The translations under genes and the position numbers were made by a program. From Bacillota bacterium (GTDB lineage Bacteria > Bacillota > Clostridia > Christensenellales > DTU072): DNA of 35,917 bases. Numbering within the stretch: the first letter of the stretch is position 1; every line of letters begins with the position of its first letter. This document shows, one piece after another, positions 22,288 to 31,113 of the stretch. The stretch is taken from assembly GCA_009781445.1 (NCBI GenBank), contig WQYD01000011.1:1-35917 (forward strand), written 5' to 3'. The notes below the pieces were generated by a model that did not search any database, was not told the origin of the DNA, and worked only from the letters and a program-made list of their open reading frames with translations.

Positions 22288-23054
22288 TACTCATTAACTT
22301 TATTTGCCGATTCCACGATTTTTGCAAAATCTTCAGCTTTTAAAGATGCACCGCCGATAAGTCCGCCGTCTATCTCTGCCATTGCCATAAGTTCATTGGC
22401 ATTGCCCGCGTTCATGCTACCGCCGTATTGAATGCGCATTGCAGAAGCGGAAGTTCTTCCGTAAAGTTTTCTTAGGGCTTTGCGAACTATCCAAATTGTG
22501 TCGTTAGCGTCCTCAGGGGTTGCGGTTTTGCCTGTGCCGATTGCCCAAACGGGTTCGTAAGCAACCACGATTCTCTTTAAAGAAGATTTTTCAATTCCCA
22601 CAAACGCACTTGTAACTTGCTTTTCAAGAACGCTTGCGGTTTTGCCTTTTTCCCTTTCTTCAAGCGTTTCGCCTATGCAGATAATTGGTTTTAATTTAAA
22701 TTCAAGTGCCTTTTTAACGCGCTTATTAACGGTATCGTTTGTTTCATTAAAATATTGCCTTCTTTCACTATGCCCCACTAACACATATTCGCATTTTAAC
22801 TCAGCAAGCATTTCCGCGCTTACTTCGCCAGTGAACGCACCTTTATCCGCCCAATGCACATTTTGTGCGCCAAGTTTCATATTAGTTCCGCGCATAGCTT
22901 TTCTTGCTGTGTTAAGGCTTGTGAACGGCACGCAAAGCACTATTTCACAATCGTCCTTGCCTGCCACAAGGGGCGCAAGCTGTGCGATTAGTTCTTTTGT
23001 ACCCTTTTGGGTATTGTTCATTTTCCAATTTCCTGCAATAATGTTTTTTTTCAT
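22287..23054 (-). CDS. tpiA: Triosephosphate isomerase
   Basis: Interconverts dihydroxyacetone phosphate and glyceraldehyde-3-phosphate. 255 residues, normal length. Active-site marks: N-W-K-M-N (9-13, catalytic K11), V-G-H-S-E-R-R with the catalytic His near residue 97, and A-Y-E-P-V-W-A-I-G-T-G-K-T with the catalytic Glu near 170; the phosphate loop Y-G-G-S-M and G-G-L-I-G-G-A-S-L close the barrel. Ribosome site GAGG before the ATG. It is followed by mscL with overlapping codons and preceded by a heptamer element and pgk, so pgk and tpiA may be partly co-transcribed. Confidence 0.97.
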   Translation of the reverse strand: MKKNIIAGNWKMNNTQKGTKELIAQLAPLVAGKDDCEIVLCVPFTSLNTARKAMRGTNMKLGAQNVHWADKGAFTGEVSAEMLAELKCEYVLVGHSERRQYFNETNDTVNKRVKKALEFKLKPIICIGETLEEREKGKTASVLEKQVTSAFVGIEKSSLKRIVVAYEPVWAIGTGKTATPEDANDTIWIVRKALRKLYGRTSASAMRIQYGGSMNAGNANELMAMAEIDGGLIGGASLKAEDFAKIVESANKVNE

Positions 23055-23113
23055 TTTATTTCCTCTTTTCCTTTTTTTGGTTTAATTTTTTTATTTAGAA
23101 TATGGATTATATA

Positions 23114-23160
23114 TAATGAGATTTAGAATCCACCATTGTGCGTTATGCGTTATGCGTTGC
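23114..23160 (-). repeat. Composite heptamer repeat element between pgk and tpiA
   Basis: Minus-strand core GGTGGATTCTAAATCTCATT (23115-23134) beside plus-strand 7-mers ATTGTGC, GTTATGC, GTTATGC, GTTGCC (23135-23160). The array stops exactly at the pgk stop codon (23161). An ATTATATATAAT stretch next to the core could supply a -10 box for tpiA. Confidence 0.85.
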
Positions 23161-24351
23161 CTATTTATTATCAAGGCAATCCACCCCCGGTAGTACGATT
23201 CCCTCTAAGAATTCAAGAGAAGCACCGCCACCCGTGGATATATGGGTAACTTTATCTGCATAGCCAAGCTGTTGAATTGCAGAAGCCGAATCACCGCCAC
23301 CGATTATCGTAATTGCCTGCGACTCTGTTAACGCTTTTGCCACGGCGCAAGTTCCGCCTGCAAACGGCTTCATTTCAAACACGCCCATAGGCCCGTTCCA
23401 AATCACGGTTTTTGCGCACTTAACGGCTTCGGCGAAAAGTTTTTGGGTTTTTGTGCCTATATCAAGCCCCTGCCAACCCTCAGGAATATCGCCCACGGCT
23501 ACTTCCTTAATATTAGCGGTTTCGGCAAACGCGTCCGCGATAATATGATCTATAGGTAAAAGAAGATTTACCTTTTTATCCTTTGCTTTTGCCATAAGTT
23601 CTTTTGCTAAATCAATTTTATCCTTTTCGCACTTAGAACCGCCTATCGCATAGCCCATTGCCGATTCAAAGGTGTAAGCCATTGCACCGCCGATAATAAG
23701 GGTATCAACCTTATCCAAAAGATTATTGATAACGCCGATTTTATCACTAACTTTTGCACCGCCCAAAATTGCCACGAAAGGTCTTTTTGGATTTTCAAGC
23801 GCACCGCCCATGATTTCAAGTTCTTTACCTATTAAGAAGCCTGCCACGGATTCTTTAGCCAAGCCGTACTGCGCGATTCCTGCGGTGGAAGCGTGCGCCC
23901 TGTGTGCCGTGCCGAAAGCATCGTTCACATAGATATCGCAAAATGAGGCAAGCGCAATGCAAAAATCCTTATCGTTTGCCTCTTCTTCATTATGAAACCT
24001 TAAATTTTCAAGAAGTAAAACTTCGCCCTCTTTAAGCGCGGAAACTTTTGCTTTAGCGTCCTCGCCGATAACATCTGAGGCGAATATAACAGGCTTCTTA
24101 AGAAGTTCTGCCAGCTTTTCTGCCACAGGCTTTAATGAAAATTCAAGGTTAAATTTCCCCTTTGGCCTGCCGAGGTGCGAACACAAAATAACTTTTGCAT
24201 TGTTGTCCAAAAGATATTTAATTGTGGGTAATGCGCCCTCAATCCTGTTAACATCGGTTATTTCGCCGTTAACAATCGGCACATTGAAATCAACCCTAAC
24301 AAGGCACTTTTTGCCTTTAACGCTTACATCTTTAATAGTTTTTTTGTTCAT
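23161..24351 (-). CDS. pgk: Phosphoglycerate kinase
   Basis: Makes ATP and 3-phosphoglycerate from 1,3-bisphosphoglycerate. 396 residues, normal length. Marks: V-R-V-D-F-N-V-P (18-25), [10 protein letters not shown] (56-65), the substrate-binding [11 protein letters not shown] near 155-165, [11 protein letters not shown] near 195-205, and the nucleotide-site W-N-G-P-M-G-V-F-E then G-G-G-D-S near the C terminus. GGAGGG lies 6 nt before the ATG. Own promoter at 24395-24423; tpiA follows. Confidence 0.97.
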   Translation of the reverse strand: MNKKTIKDVSVKGKKCLVRVDFNVPIVNGEITDVNRIEGALPTIKYLLDNNAKVILCSHLGRPKGKFNLEFSLKPVAEKLAELLKKPVIFASDVIGEDAKAKVSALKEGEVLLLENLRFHNEEEANDKDFCIALASFCDIYVNDAFGTAHRAHASTAGIAQYGLAKESVAGFLIGKELEIMGGALENPKRPFVAILGGAKVSDKIGVINNLLDKVDTLIIGGAMAYTFESAMGYAIGGSKCEKDKIDLAKELMAKAKDKKVNLLLPIDHIIADAFAETANIKEVAVGDIPEGWQGLDIGTKTQKLFAEAVKCAKTVIWNGPMGVFEMKPFAGGTCAVAKALTESQAITIIGGGDSASAIQQLGYADKVTHISTGGGASLEFLEGIVLPGVDCLDNK

Positions 24352-24394
24352 TTGCCCTCCAAAAGCAATGTGTGTTTGAAATTAATATAGGTAG

Positions 24395-24423
24395 ATTATA
24401 TAGTGTTTTGGTTTGATTATCAA
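24395..24423 (-). promoter_or_regulatory. Sigma-A promoter of pgk
   Basis: Minus-strand TTGATA (24418-24423) and TATAAT (24395-24400), spacer 17 bp, about 43 bp before the start codon. Confidence 0.75.
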
Positions 24424-24429
24424 GTAAAA

Positions 24430-26058
24430 TCAAAACAAACCGTCAATTTTACCGCTTTCGTCAATAGTCATTTTTACGGCGGAAGGGATTTTGCTTAAGC
24501 CCGGCATAAGCATGATATCGCCTGCCACAATCACAAGGAAACCGCTTCCTGCGCGGATTTGGATATCGCGGACGGTGAAATCAAAGCCCTTGGGGCGGTT
24601 TAAAAGTTTAGGATCTTGAGAGAATGAATATTGGGTTTTGGCAATGCAAATGGGCAGTGAACCGTAACCAAGTTTATTGATTAAATCAAGCTTTTTCTTT
24701 GCTTGTTCGGAAAAGATTACTTTTGATGCACCGTATATTTTGGTAGCTATGGCTACGATTTTGGCAGAAACTTTGTCCTTAGTTGCGTAAGTGAGGTTTA
24801 ATTTCTTGGGTTCGCTATCCGCAAGTTTTACCACTTCTGTGGCAAGTTCCGTGCAACCCTTGCCACCCTCTGCCCAGCAATTTGCAACCACAGCTTTTAC
24901 GCCCGCGCTTTCGGCTGAGGCTTTAATAATTGCTATTTCTTGATCGGTATCGGTTACGAATCGGTTAATGGCAACAATCGTTTTAACATTAAAGTTTTTA
25001 GTTAAATTTTCAATATGCCCCTGCATATTTTTTACGCCCTCTTGAAGCCCACCGCTTTCGCCGTTATGCTTAAGCGCGCGCACAGTGGCAACAAGGACAA
25101 CCGCGTCTGGGTTAAGCCCTGCCGTACGGCATTTAATGTTAAAAAACTTTTCAGCACCCAAATCTGCGCCGAAACCTGCTTCGGTAACGGTGTAATTTGA
25201 TAAACTCATGGCAAGTTTTGTGGCACGGATACTGTTGCACCCATGGGCAATGTTCGCAAAAGGCCCACCGTGAAGAATCGCAGGTGTGCCTTCAAGCGTT
25301 TGCACAAGGTTGGGGAAAATTGCGTCCTTTAAAAGGATTGCCATTGCGTTTTCTGCCTGCAAATCCCTTGCAAGCACGGCTTCGCCCTTTTGGTTATAGC
25401 CCACAAGGATATTGCCAAGCCTTTGTTTTAGTTCGCCCATGTTTCCCGAAAGGCACAAAATTGCCATAATCTCAGAAGCGGCGGTTATATTAAATCCGTC
25501 CTCTCTGGGGATTCCGTTAACCTCACCGCCACCGCCCACTTGAACCACGCGCAAAGCACGATCGTTTAAATCAAGGCAACGCTTCCACTCAATACGGTTT
25601 AAATCAAGCCCAAGTTCGTTGCCTTGCTTAATATGGTTATCAATAAGTGAGGAAAGCAAATTGTTAGCTGAGGTTATCGCATGGAAATCCCCCGTAAAAT
25701 GCAGGTTAATATCTTCCATAGGCGCAACCTGCGCCCTGCCACCGCCTGCCGCACCGCCCTTAACCCCGAACACAGGCCCTAAAGACGGTTCTCTAAGCGC
25801 AAGGCAAACATTTTTACCGATTTCAGAAATCCCGTCTGCCAAGCCCACCGATACGGTGGTTTTGCCCTCACCGAAGGGGGTGGGGTTCACCGCCGTAACC
25901 AAAATCAGCTTTCCCTTGGGCTTTTTCTTAGGCTCAGTTAACACTTTTGCCTTATATTTTCCGTAAAATTCAATATCCCCTTTGGGTATCTTTAACGCCA
26001 CCGCAATTTTTGCGATAGGCTTTAGCTGTACACTTCTTGCAATTTCAATATCTTTCAT
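24430..26058 (-). CDS. fhs: Formate--tetrahydrofolate ligase
   Basis: Joins formate to tetrahydrofolate using ATP to give 10-formyl-THF, feeding purine synthesis and one-carbon flow (also the methyl branch of the acetyl-CoA pathway in acetogens, which cannot be judged here). About 542 residues. Marks: D-I-E-I-A at the start, E-F-Y-G-K-Y-K-A-K, the P-loop T-P-F-G-E-G-K-T-T near residue 60, L-R-E-P-S-L-G-P-V-F-G-V-K-G-G-A-A-G-G-G, and the C-terminal D-I-M-L-M-P-G-L-S-K. I chose the ATG at 26058; the ATG 12 codons upstream lies at the -35 box. A -10 box ends 7 nt before it, so the mRNA is probably leaderless. Confidence 0.95.
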   Translation of the reverse strand: MKDIEIARSVQLKPIAKIAVALKIPKGDIEFYGKYKAKVLTEPKKKPKGKLILVTAVNPTPFGEGKTTVSVGLADGISEIGKNVCLALREPSLGPVFGVKGGAAGGGRAQVAPMEDINLHFTGDFHAITSANNLLSSLIDNHIKQGNELGLDLNRIEWKRCLDLNDRALRVVQVGGGGEVNGIPREDGFNITAASEIMAILCLSGNMGELKQRLGNILVGYNQKGEAVLARDLQAENAMAILLKDAIFPNLVQTLEGTPAILHGGPFANIAHGCNSIRATKLAMSLSNYTVTEAGFGADLGAEKFFNIKCRTAGLNPDAVVLVATVRALKHNGESGGLQEGVKNMQGHIENLTKNFNVKTIVAINRFVTDTDQEIAIIKASAESAGVKAVVANCWAEGGKGCTELATEVVKLADSEPKKLNLTYATKDKVSAKIVAIATKIYGASKVIFSEQAKKKLDLINKLGYGSLPICIAKTQYSFSQDPKLLNRPKGFDFTVRDIQIRAGSGFLVIVAGDIMLMPGLSKIPSAVKMTIDESGKIDGLF

Positions 26059-26065
26059 GTGTAAT

Positions 26066-26094
26066 ATTTTACGGTATTTGGAAGAAAATGTCAA
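26066..26094 (-). promoter_or_regulatory. Promoter of fhs; likely leaderless mRNA
   Basis: Minus-strand TTGACA (26089-26094) and TAAAAT (26066-26071), spacer 17 bp. Seven bases separate the -10 box from the ATG (26058), so transcription should start at the start codon. No ribosome site fits in this space. Confidence 0.7.
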
Positions 26095-26101
26095 TAGCCA
26101 A

Positions 26102-26155
26102 ACAAATAACGCGTTCGCGTTATTTGTACTGTGCGCTGTGCGCTATACATTGTGC
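26102..26155. repeat. Perfect hairpin plus heptamer array
   Basis: ACAAATAACGCG (26102-26113) and CGCGTTATTTGT (26116-26127) form a perfect 12-bp stem with only TT between. Directly next come 7-mers ACTGTGC, GCTGTGC, GCTATAC, ATTGTGC (26128-26155), similar to the ATTGTGC/GTTATGC units at 23135-23160. No full core is seen, only GCCGGAATG after the array. Confidence 0.75.
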
Positions 26156-26180
26156 GCCGGAATGTATATATTAAATATTC

Positions 26181-26209
26181 TTGCTTAAACTTACACTAAG
26201 CGGTATAAT
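26181..26209 (+). promoter_or_regulatory. Promoter of the Wzz-like gene
   Basis: TTGCTT (26181-26186) and TATAAT (26204-26209), spacer 17 bp; ribosome site GAGAGG precedes the ATG at 26241. Confidence 0.7.
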
Positions 26210-26240
26210 ATTAAAAACAAAAGCTACGAGAGGTTTACAA

Positions 26241-27680
26241 ATGCAGGCAGAAAACAAAGTTTTAGAGGAAAACATGGCAACAGAACACGAACACAAGGAT
26301 TTCGGTTTTAAGCAATTCGGCAAACTGATTAAGAAATCATTTTTTAGGATTTTCATTTTCTCAATGATTGCAGGGTTAGTTATGGGAATCGTTTCAATCG
26401 GTGTGCATTTTGGCACAAGGAATGCAAATGCTTCGGTTTCCGCAATCATAGATTTTAGTTACAGAGGAATTGAAAGCGGTAAAGATCCCAATCTTATCCA
26501 TAATCTTGATGTTAACAAAGTTAAATCCCCAAGCGTGGTGAATTCTGCGATTGTTAAGCTGAATTCACAAAATGTGGATATTAAACTTTCAAAGATTTCT
26601 GATATTATTAACAATATCGTTATTGAGGGGCAAATTCCAAGAAATATCGCAAACGCGCCTGAAAACACAACTTATTTCCCAAGCCGTTACAGAGTTTCCA
26701 TTATAAATTTAAAGGATTGCGGACTTAATGCAAACACGGCAAGGCTTTTGCTTGACACTATTATTGAGGAATATGAGATTTATTTTAATGAAGAATACCG
26801 CAAAACTTACCGCTTTGAATCGGTCTTCCTCAACACAGTAATGCAAGATAGCTTCACCATTAAGGATTCGCGCTATGAATTTGTGGAAGTTTATGATTTA
26901 TTAAACCGCGAAATCCGCAACGCAGTTTCCCTTATTGACACCATTACTAACGAACACCAAAACACAGCTTTCCACAGCATTAAAACGGGGCAAACCTTCC
27001 AAAGCGTCCGTGACGAACTTATCCGTGAAAGATCAAGCGCGCTAACGAGGATTCAAATAAATGTTTCCGCTTACGCTTTATCTTCTAACATTCCTGCCAC
27101 AATCCGCTATCTTGAAAAGAACATGGCAGATATTCAAGCAAACTTAACGCGCGCCGAAGCCGATCACTTGGGCAGGCTTAAACTTATTGAGGAATATGAT
27201 CTTGGCACAATAATTGTGGCGGACAGCCAAGGTGGCGGAACTATCGGCAAGGGCGGGCCTACGGAAGAATATAACAGGCTTTTCCGTTCGGCAGAAGCCT
27301 CACTTCTTGAAATTAATCAGCTAACGCTTAGCTTGGAACTTACGGATAATATGCTTCAAGATTTTAAGGCTTACGAAACCACAAACGAAGCCGATCGTGA
27401 AATAGCAAAACAAGCCGTGGAAGAAGAAGTTAAATATCTTGCGGAAGCAATTCTAAAGCAACTTGAACTTGCAGGAACAATAGCGGAAGAATATATTGAA
27501 ACTCAAGTTTTAAGAGATGCCGTGCGCAAAGCACTTCCCACCGTGTATCAAGCCCCCATGACGGATTCGGCACGCATAACGCTTGTGATTTCCGCAATAG
27601 TTGTTGTGCTTTCGGCACTCTCTGCGGTTGCGGTAACTTACGCGGTTATGAAAAAGCGCGGTGAGTCCCTTTTTGATTAA
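26241..27680 (+). CDS. Wzz-like polysaccharide chain-length / membrane protein
   Basis: 479 residues with the two-helix layout of chain-length determinant proteins: a cytoplasmic N terminus, TM1 near 34-57 (F-R-I-F-I-F-S-M-I-A-G-L-V-M-G-I), a large outside helical domain with long coiled-coil-like stretches, and TM2 near the C terminus (I-T-L-V-I-S-A-I-V-V-V-L-S-A-L-S-A-V-A-V) with a short basic tail. Such proteins set polymer length or couple export of surface polysaccharide. The sequence is divergent and no Wzz proline motif is obvious before TM2, so the family call is by architecture. The start at 26241 has a ribosome site. DUF2156 gene follows by 8 bp. Confidence 0.6.
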   Translation: MQAENKVLEENMATEHEHKDFGFKQFGKLIKKSFFRIFIFSMIAGLVMGIVSIGVHFGTRNANASVSAIIDFSYRGIESGKDPNLIHNLDVNKVKSPSVVNSAIVKLNSQNVDIKLSKISDIINNIVIEGQIPRNIANAPENTTYFPSRYRVSIINLKDCGLNANTARLLLDTIIEEYEIYFNEEYRKTYRFESVFLNTVMQDSFTIKDSRYEFVEVYDLLNREIRNAVSLIDTITNEHQNTAFHSIKTGQTFQSVRDELIRERSSALTRIQINVSAYALSSNIPATIRYLEKNMADIQANLTRAEADHLGRLKLIEEYDLGTIIVADSQGGGTIGKGGPTEEYNRLFRSAEASLLEINQLTLSLELTDNMLQDFKAYETTNEADREIAKQAVEEEVKYLAEAILKQLELAGTIAEEYIETQVLRDAVRKALPTVYQAPMTDSARITLVISAIVVVLSALSAVAVTYAVMKKRGESLFD

Positions 27681-27688
27681 ATCACTTA

Positions 27689-28609
27689 ATGAAATTTGAA
27701 TCAGTAACAGAAAATCATTTTATAAAAATAAACGCACTTACAGCAAAATTAACCGCCGAGGACACGAGGTTTTCGGCGGTTAATATTTTAGCGTGGCAAA
27801 AGTTCTTAAAGCCCGAAGTTTACATATCAGAAAGTTTCGCAGTATTGCGCTTAAGTGTAGACGGTGAATTTTACTACCTTCCGCCACTTTCGGAAAGCAA
27901 AGAATCGTTTGCTTCTGCCGTGGAAAAACTTGAAAACATTGGCGTAAAAAAGTTTATGCTTTGCGCCGATTGGCAAAAAGACTTGCTTGTTAACCGTGGC
28001 TACACGGCTGAGGAAAATCGGAACATGGCGGAATACCTATATATAACCGCGGACTTATCCGAACTTAAGGGCAAAAAGTATCACGCAAAAAGAAATTATA
28101 TTAACGCTTTTCCTGCGTCCTATATATATAGGGAATATAAAAATGAAGATTACGAAGCCGTTATGAACCTTTTTGATAAGTGCTATGCCACAAAAACAAG
28201 TGAGGGCGGTGAGATTTTTGCAGAACTTGGCGCAAGCTGGAGTTATATTAAGGACGAATTAAAAATGAGTGATTTTGATCTTGAAAAGCAGGTTGTTCAA
28301 TCAATCCTAAAGGACACAACAGGGGTTTTTAACACAGTTCAAGACATAATTGAAATCAACGGCGAAATTTCCGCCTTTACCCTCGGCGGAATCACCCCCT
28401 CAAATGTGGGCGCAATTTATTTCCAAAAATGCGATACTGCCTACCGCGGAATTTACGCGCTTATGGATAACCTATTTATCAAAAACCGATTCCCCCGCAC
28501 GGAATACATAAACAAGCAAGAAGATATGGGGATTGAGGGAATAAGGAAATCAAAGCTAAGCTACCACCCTGTTAGGCTTTTGAATGCGTATATCTGCTAT
28601 AAAAACTAA
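27689..28609 (+). CDS. DUF2156 / LPG-synthase C-terminal-like protein
   Basis: 306 residues with two GNAT-like halves, as in the C-terminal catalytic domain of phosphatidylglycerol lysyltransferases (DUF2156). Marks: Y-I-T-A-D-L-S-E-L-K-G-K-K-Y-H-A-K-R-N-Y near residues 120-140, then F-T-L-G-G-I, and the closing K-Q-E-D-M-G-I-E-G-I-R-K-S-K-L-S-Y-H-P. The family moves an acyl or aminoacyl group from a CoA or tRNA donor. No membrane domain is present, so it is a stand-alone soluble version with unknown substrate. Eight bp after the Wzz-like gene, so probably the same operon and perhaps linked to cell-surface work. Confidence 0.88.
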   Translation: MKFESVTENHFIKINALTAKLTAEDTRFSAVNILAWQKFLKPEVYISESFAVLRLSVDGEFYYLPPLSESKESFASAVEKLENIGVKKFMLCADWQKDLLVNRGYTAEENRNMAEYLYITADLSELKGKKYHAKRNYINAFPASYIYREYKNEDYEAVMNLFDKCYATKTSEGGEIFAELGASWSYIKDELKMSDFDLEKQVVQSILKDTTGVFNTVQDIIEINGEISAFTLGGITPSNVGAIYFQKCDTAYRGIYALMDNLFIKNRFPRTEYINKQEDMGIEGIRKSKLSYHPVRLLNAYICYKN

Positions 28610-28616
28610 GTTTTGG

Positions 28617-28637
28617 GTACAAAGTACGAAGTACGAA
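28617..28637 (+). repeat. Heptamer array after the DUF2156 gene
   Basis: GTACAAA, GTACGAA, GTACGAA (28617-28637), then TTTCGGC. The units match, in reverse, the TTCGTAC/TTCATAC units at 20490-20503. No core was found beside it. Confidence 0.65.
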
Positions 28638-28716
28638 TTTCGGCAATCAAAAATTGAAGCTATTCTAATTCACTTGCGGATAAGATTTTACTTTTCCAAA
28701 ATATCCGGTAAACATA

Positions 28717-29508
28717 TTAAACTCTTACGGCGTAATAATCAGGATCTATCTCGCACGGCAGATATTCTATACCCGTAACAAGTGTCCTAACACCGCTTTT
28801 AACATAAATTTGCTTCCCTGCTTCTCTCAGTATGGACAACGCTTCTTTTATGTAGGAAGTCCAGTCTACGCCCTTGTCCATGCCTTTATAATTATTAACC
28901 TTACCAATTTTATAGTGATCTACGCTGTTGTCCGCAAGTGTCGCATGGATAAGCTTAAGGCTTTCAATCGGGTCAAGGGACGGCTCAAAGCTTGCAAAAG
29001 TTTTGATTCCAGCATCATGCAAGGCTTTCAAGCCCGATAGCCTTTGTGACGGCAAATCCGCACCAGATTCCCATTCCTTACTTTTTTCCTCGTCCATAAA
29101 AGTAAGGGTTGCCCCCACCATTATCCTTTTTCCAAACGCTTTGAAAATATCTAAGTCCCTAAGCGCACGGCTTACACCCTTTGTTAAAACCGCCACGGGT
29201 GCTTCGTATGCGTTGAGTAGCCTTAATGCATCCCGCGTGGTTTGACTGTTGTCTGCATTCTCGCAATACACATCACCGATAAATGACAAAAGAATTTGTT
29301 TATCGTATTTTTGCACTTGCAAATCTTTTTCTATACCCCGCAAAACATCCTTACGCGGAAGAGGCTTGCCGAAATATGCGTTCTCGTTCCGTTGAAGTGT
29401 ATGTGGCGCATAGCAATATTTGCACCTATGTGAACAACCTATGTAAATATTGCACGCATAAGGGCTATATTCTCTTGCCATTCCTGTGGGCTGATATATA
29501 ATACTCAT
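28717..29508 (-). CDS. Radical SAM protein, spore photoproduct lyase-like family
   Basis: 263 residues from the ATG at 29508. The iron-sulfur motif is C-S-H-R-C-K-Y-C (C-x3-C-x2-C) near residues 25-32 in the context Y-I-G-C-S-H-R-C-K-Y-C-Y-A, as in the SPL/Rv2578c-like radical SAM family (COG1533). Later T-K-G-V-S-R-A-L-R-D and F-A-S-F-E-P-S-L-D-P belong to the barrel. True spore photoproduct lyase is longer and repairs UV lesions in spore DNA; this short type has no proven substrate. A -10 box ends 7 nt before the ATG, so translation may be leaderless; an ATG 12 codons upstream overlaps the -35 box. Confidence 0.9.
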   Translation of the reverse strand: MSIIYQPTGMAREYSPYACNIYIGCSHRCKYCYAPHTLQRNENAYFGKPLPRKDVLRGIEKDLQVQKYDKQILLSFIGDVYCENADNSQTTRDALRLLNAYEAPVAVLTKGVSRALRDLDIFKAFGKRIMVGATLTFMDEEKSKEWESGADLPSQRLSGLKALHDAGIKTFASFEPSLDPIESLKLIHATLADNSVDHYKIGKVNNYKGMDKGVDWTSYIKEALSILREAGKQIYVKSGVRTLVTGIEYLPCEIDPDYYAVRV

Positions 29509-29515
29509 GCCTCTA

Positions 29516-29544
29516 ATTATAGCGGTTTTGGCACGAAAAATCAA
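29516..29544 (-). promoter_or_regulatory. Promoter of the radical SAM gene; likely leaderless mRNA
   Basis: Minus-strand TTGATT (29539-29544) and TATAAT (29516-29521), spacer 17 bp; 7 nt to the ATG at 29508. This is the third case of the same spacing in the window. Confidence 0.7.
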
Positions 29545-29548
29545 TCTT

Positions 29549-30118
29549 TTACGCTATGAAATAACCATAATGCTTCAAGTAATCATCCCGCACCTCATAG
29601 TATTTTACCCTTTCTTTGCCGTAGTTTCCTAACATTCCATAAAAGAACTCAATGCCTTTCGGATTGAAAAGCGTGGGACATTTGCGAAGCATATTTTGCA
29701 AGCCGAATATCTTCATGCCCTCTTTTTGGATTTGTGTAAAGGCATTGACTATTGCGGTATATAAGATAACCGTGCCTTTTTGCAAGCTCTCACTCTCAAG
29801 GATTTTCTTATAAATGTCAAAAGCTATGCCGTAGCTGTCGCAATCAATTACATTATATTGAGATAAATCCAACGAATCAATTACCCTGCGGGTATCTGCG
29901 TTTAGGTTTCTGCCCTTGCCCCTTTGCACCTCTATGCCAAAATATTTTTCTTTTTCAAAGTTGCGCCACAGCACATTGTTGCCAGCGTAAAGGTCTAAAA
30001 CCCGCAAGCCCGCCAAATGCTTTGTTGCCTCTTGCCTGAGAAAAATTTTGTTAGCAACGGATTTATTGTCAGTCTTGGTGTCGCGGATATCAAAACCGCT
30101 AATTTGTAGTGGATTCAA
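29549..30118 (-). CDS. Class I SAM methyltransferase-like protein of a prophage-type cassette
   Basis: 189 residues from a TTG start that lies 8 nt after GGAGG; an upstream TTG (30133) is also open. The SAM-binding start is R-V-L-D-L-Y-A-G-N-N-V-L-W, followed by F-G-I-E-V-Q-R-G-K-G and N-V-I-D-C-D-S-Y-G-I-A-F-D, the pattern of a Rossmann methyltransferase. No N-P-P-Y or D-P-P-Y motif is present; I-D-C-D-S-Y-G may take its place. It overlaps the ParB-like gene by about 20 nt and ends the TerS-ParB cassette. DNA is the likely substrate given the neighbours, but this is inference. Confidence 0.7.
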   Translation of the reverse strand: MNPLQISGFDIRDTKTDNKSVANKIFLRQEATKHLAGLRVLDLYAGNNVLWRNFEKEKYFGIEVQRGKGRNLNADTRRVIDSLDLSQYNVIDCDSYGIAFDIYKKILESESLQKGTVILYTAIVNAFTQIQKEGMKIFGLQNMLRKCPTLFNPKGIEFFYGMLGNYGKERVKYYEVRDDYLKHYGYFIA

Positions 30119-30647
30119 TTTCAACACCTCCAATCTTTTTTACCGCCTCTAAGATATCAAGCATTTTGTCGTTGTCGTTAATGTCAAGGCTTATCAGATA
30201 ATGCACCCTGCGGTAAGGCTTTAAAACCTGCTCTTGCAATTTGTCTAATGTCACAAAAAACTTTTCCGTATCAAGCCCGAAGTTTTTTAAATCGTAACTT
30301 TTTTGCAGTTTTTCTAACTCGGTAAGCAATTTCGCATCGTCAAACCCCGTTTCAAGGTTAGTTGCGTTATGTGCAATTACATAAGCCCTGCGTTCATCGT
30401 CTGTTAAATGGTCAAGCCTTATGCACGGTAATTCCGTAATGCCAAGTAGCTTTACTGCCTCAATTCTGCCGTTGCCCTCTAACACCACATTGTTTGAACC
30501 TGCTATTCCCAAAGGGTCATTAAACCCAAATTCCTTAATTGAGTTTGCTATGTGCCTTATTTGCTCTTTTGTGTGGATTTTAGAGTTGTCTTCGTAAGGT
30601 GTTAGTTTTTCTACTTTTATATACTCAATTTTTAAATTATCTGCCAT
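30099..30647 (-). CDS. ParB/Srx-type N-terminal domain protein
   Basis: 182 residues. The ParB N-terminal (ParB/sulfiredoxin-fold) pattern is clear: K-L-T-P-Y-E-D-N-S-K-I-H near residues 14-25, I-A-N-S-I-K-E-F-G-F-N-D-P near 33-45, then V-L-E-G-N-G-R-I-E-A-V-K-L-L-G near 55-69. Phage and mobile-element versions of this fold can be CTPases, nucleases or DNA-modification partners, and often stand next to methyltransferases and terminase genes. No HTH or dimerisation domain of a true partition protein is seen. One nt separates it from the terS-like stop. Confidence 0.88.
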   Translation of the reverse strand: MADNLKIEYIKVEKLTPYEDNSKIHTKEQIRHIANSIKEFGFNDPLGIAGSNNVVLEGNGRIEAVKLLGITELPCIRLDHLTDDERRAYVIAHNATNLETGFDDAKLLTELEKLQKSYDLKNFGLDTEKFFVTLDKLQEQVLKPYRRVHYLISLDINDNDKMLDILEAVKKIGGVEIESTTN

Positions 30648-30648
30648 G

Positions 30649-31095
30649 CTATCCCTTCCTTCTCGCCTCAGGTGTTAGCCTTAATTCTTTTAACAGCTTT
30701 TCAAGTTGCTTATTGCAGTCGGTTAAGGTTTTGTAATGCTCATTTTCTTTAACTAATACCTTTGGCGTTTCGCCGTCCTTGCAAACGCCCGTTACAATCC
30801 TTGTGTAGCGTTCGGGGTTTTTGATATATTCAGCCCAAGCCCTATCCCTTAAAATCTTCGTTTGCACATATTGACGCATGAGTTCAGCGTCTGCCGTAGT
30901 TTTGATATAGCTTGTGCTTGAAATCAAAAGCTTTGCAATTTCTTCCCAAGCCAATTTTTCTTCCTTGCTTAAACCAATAGGGGCTTTTAAGCACTTATTG
31001 CTCTCGCTAAGTTCTTTTTGGTACTGCTCTCTTTGCTCTTTTAGTTCTCTTTCTAATCTTTGATTATAGCTTTCTGTTTTGTTATCTTGACACAT
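30649..31095 (-). CDS. Phage terminase small subunit, P27-like
   Basis: 148 residues. A charged helical N terminus is followed by A-P-I-G-L-S-K-E-E-K-L-A-W-E-E-I, a D-A-E-L-M-R-Q-Y helix, and the closing L-L-K-E-L-R-L-T-P-E-A-R-R-K-G. This order (x-x-L-S-x-x-x-x-x-x-W ... D-x-x-x-x-x-x-Y ... L-x-L-T-P-x-x-R) is typical of P27-family terminase small subunits, which pick phage DNA for packaging. No large terminase or other structural gene is nearby, so this looks like a remnant or a captured cassette. Ribosome site GAGAGG before the ATG; expression controlled by the region at 31114-31228. Confidence 0.75.
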   Translation of the reverse strand: MCQDNKTESYNQRLERELKEQREQYQKELSESNKCLKAPIGLSKEEKLAWEEIAKLLISSTSYIKTTADAELMRQYVQTKILRDRAWAEYIKNPERYTRIVTGVCKDGETPKVLVKENEHYKTLTDCNKQLEKLLKELRLTPEARRKG

Positions 31096-31113
31096 GAATA
31101 CCCTCTCTTTTTA

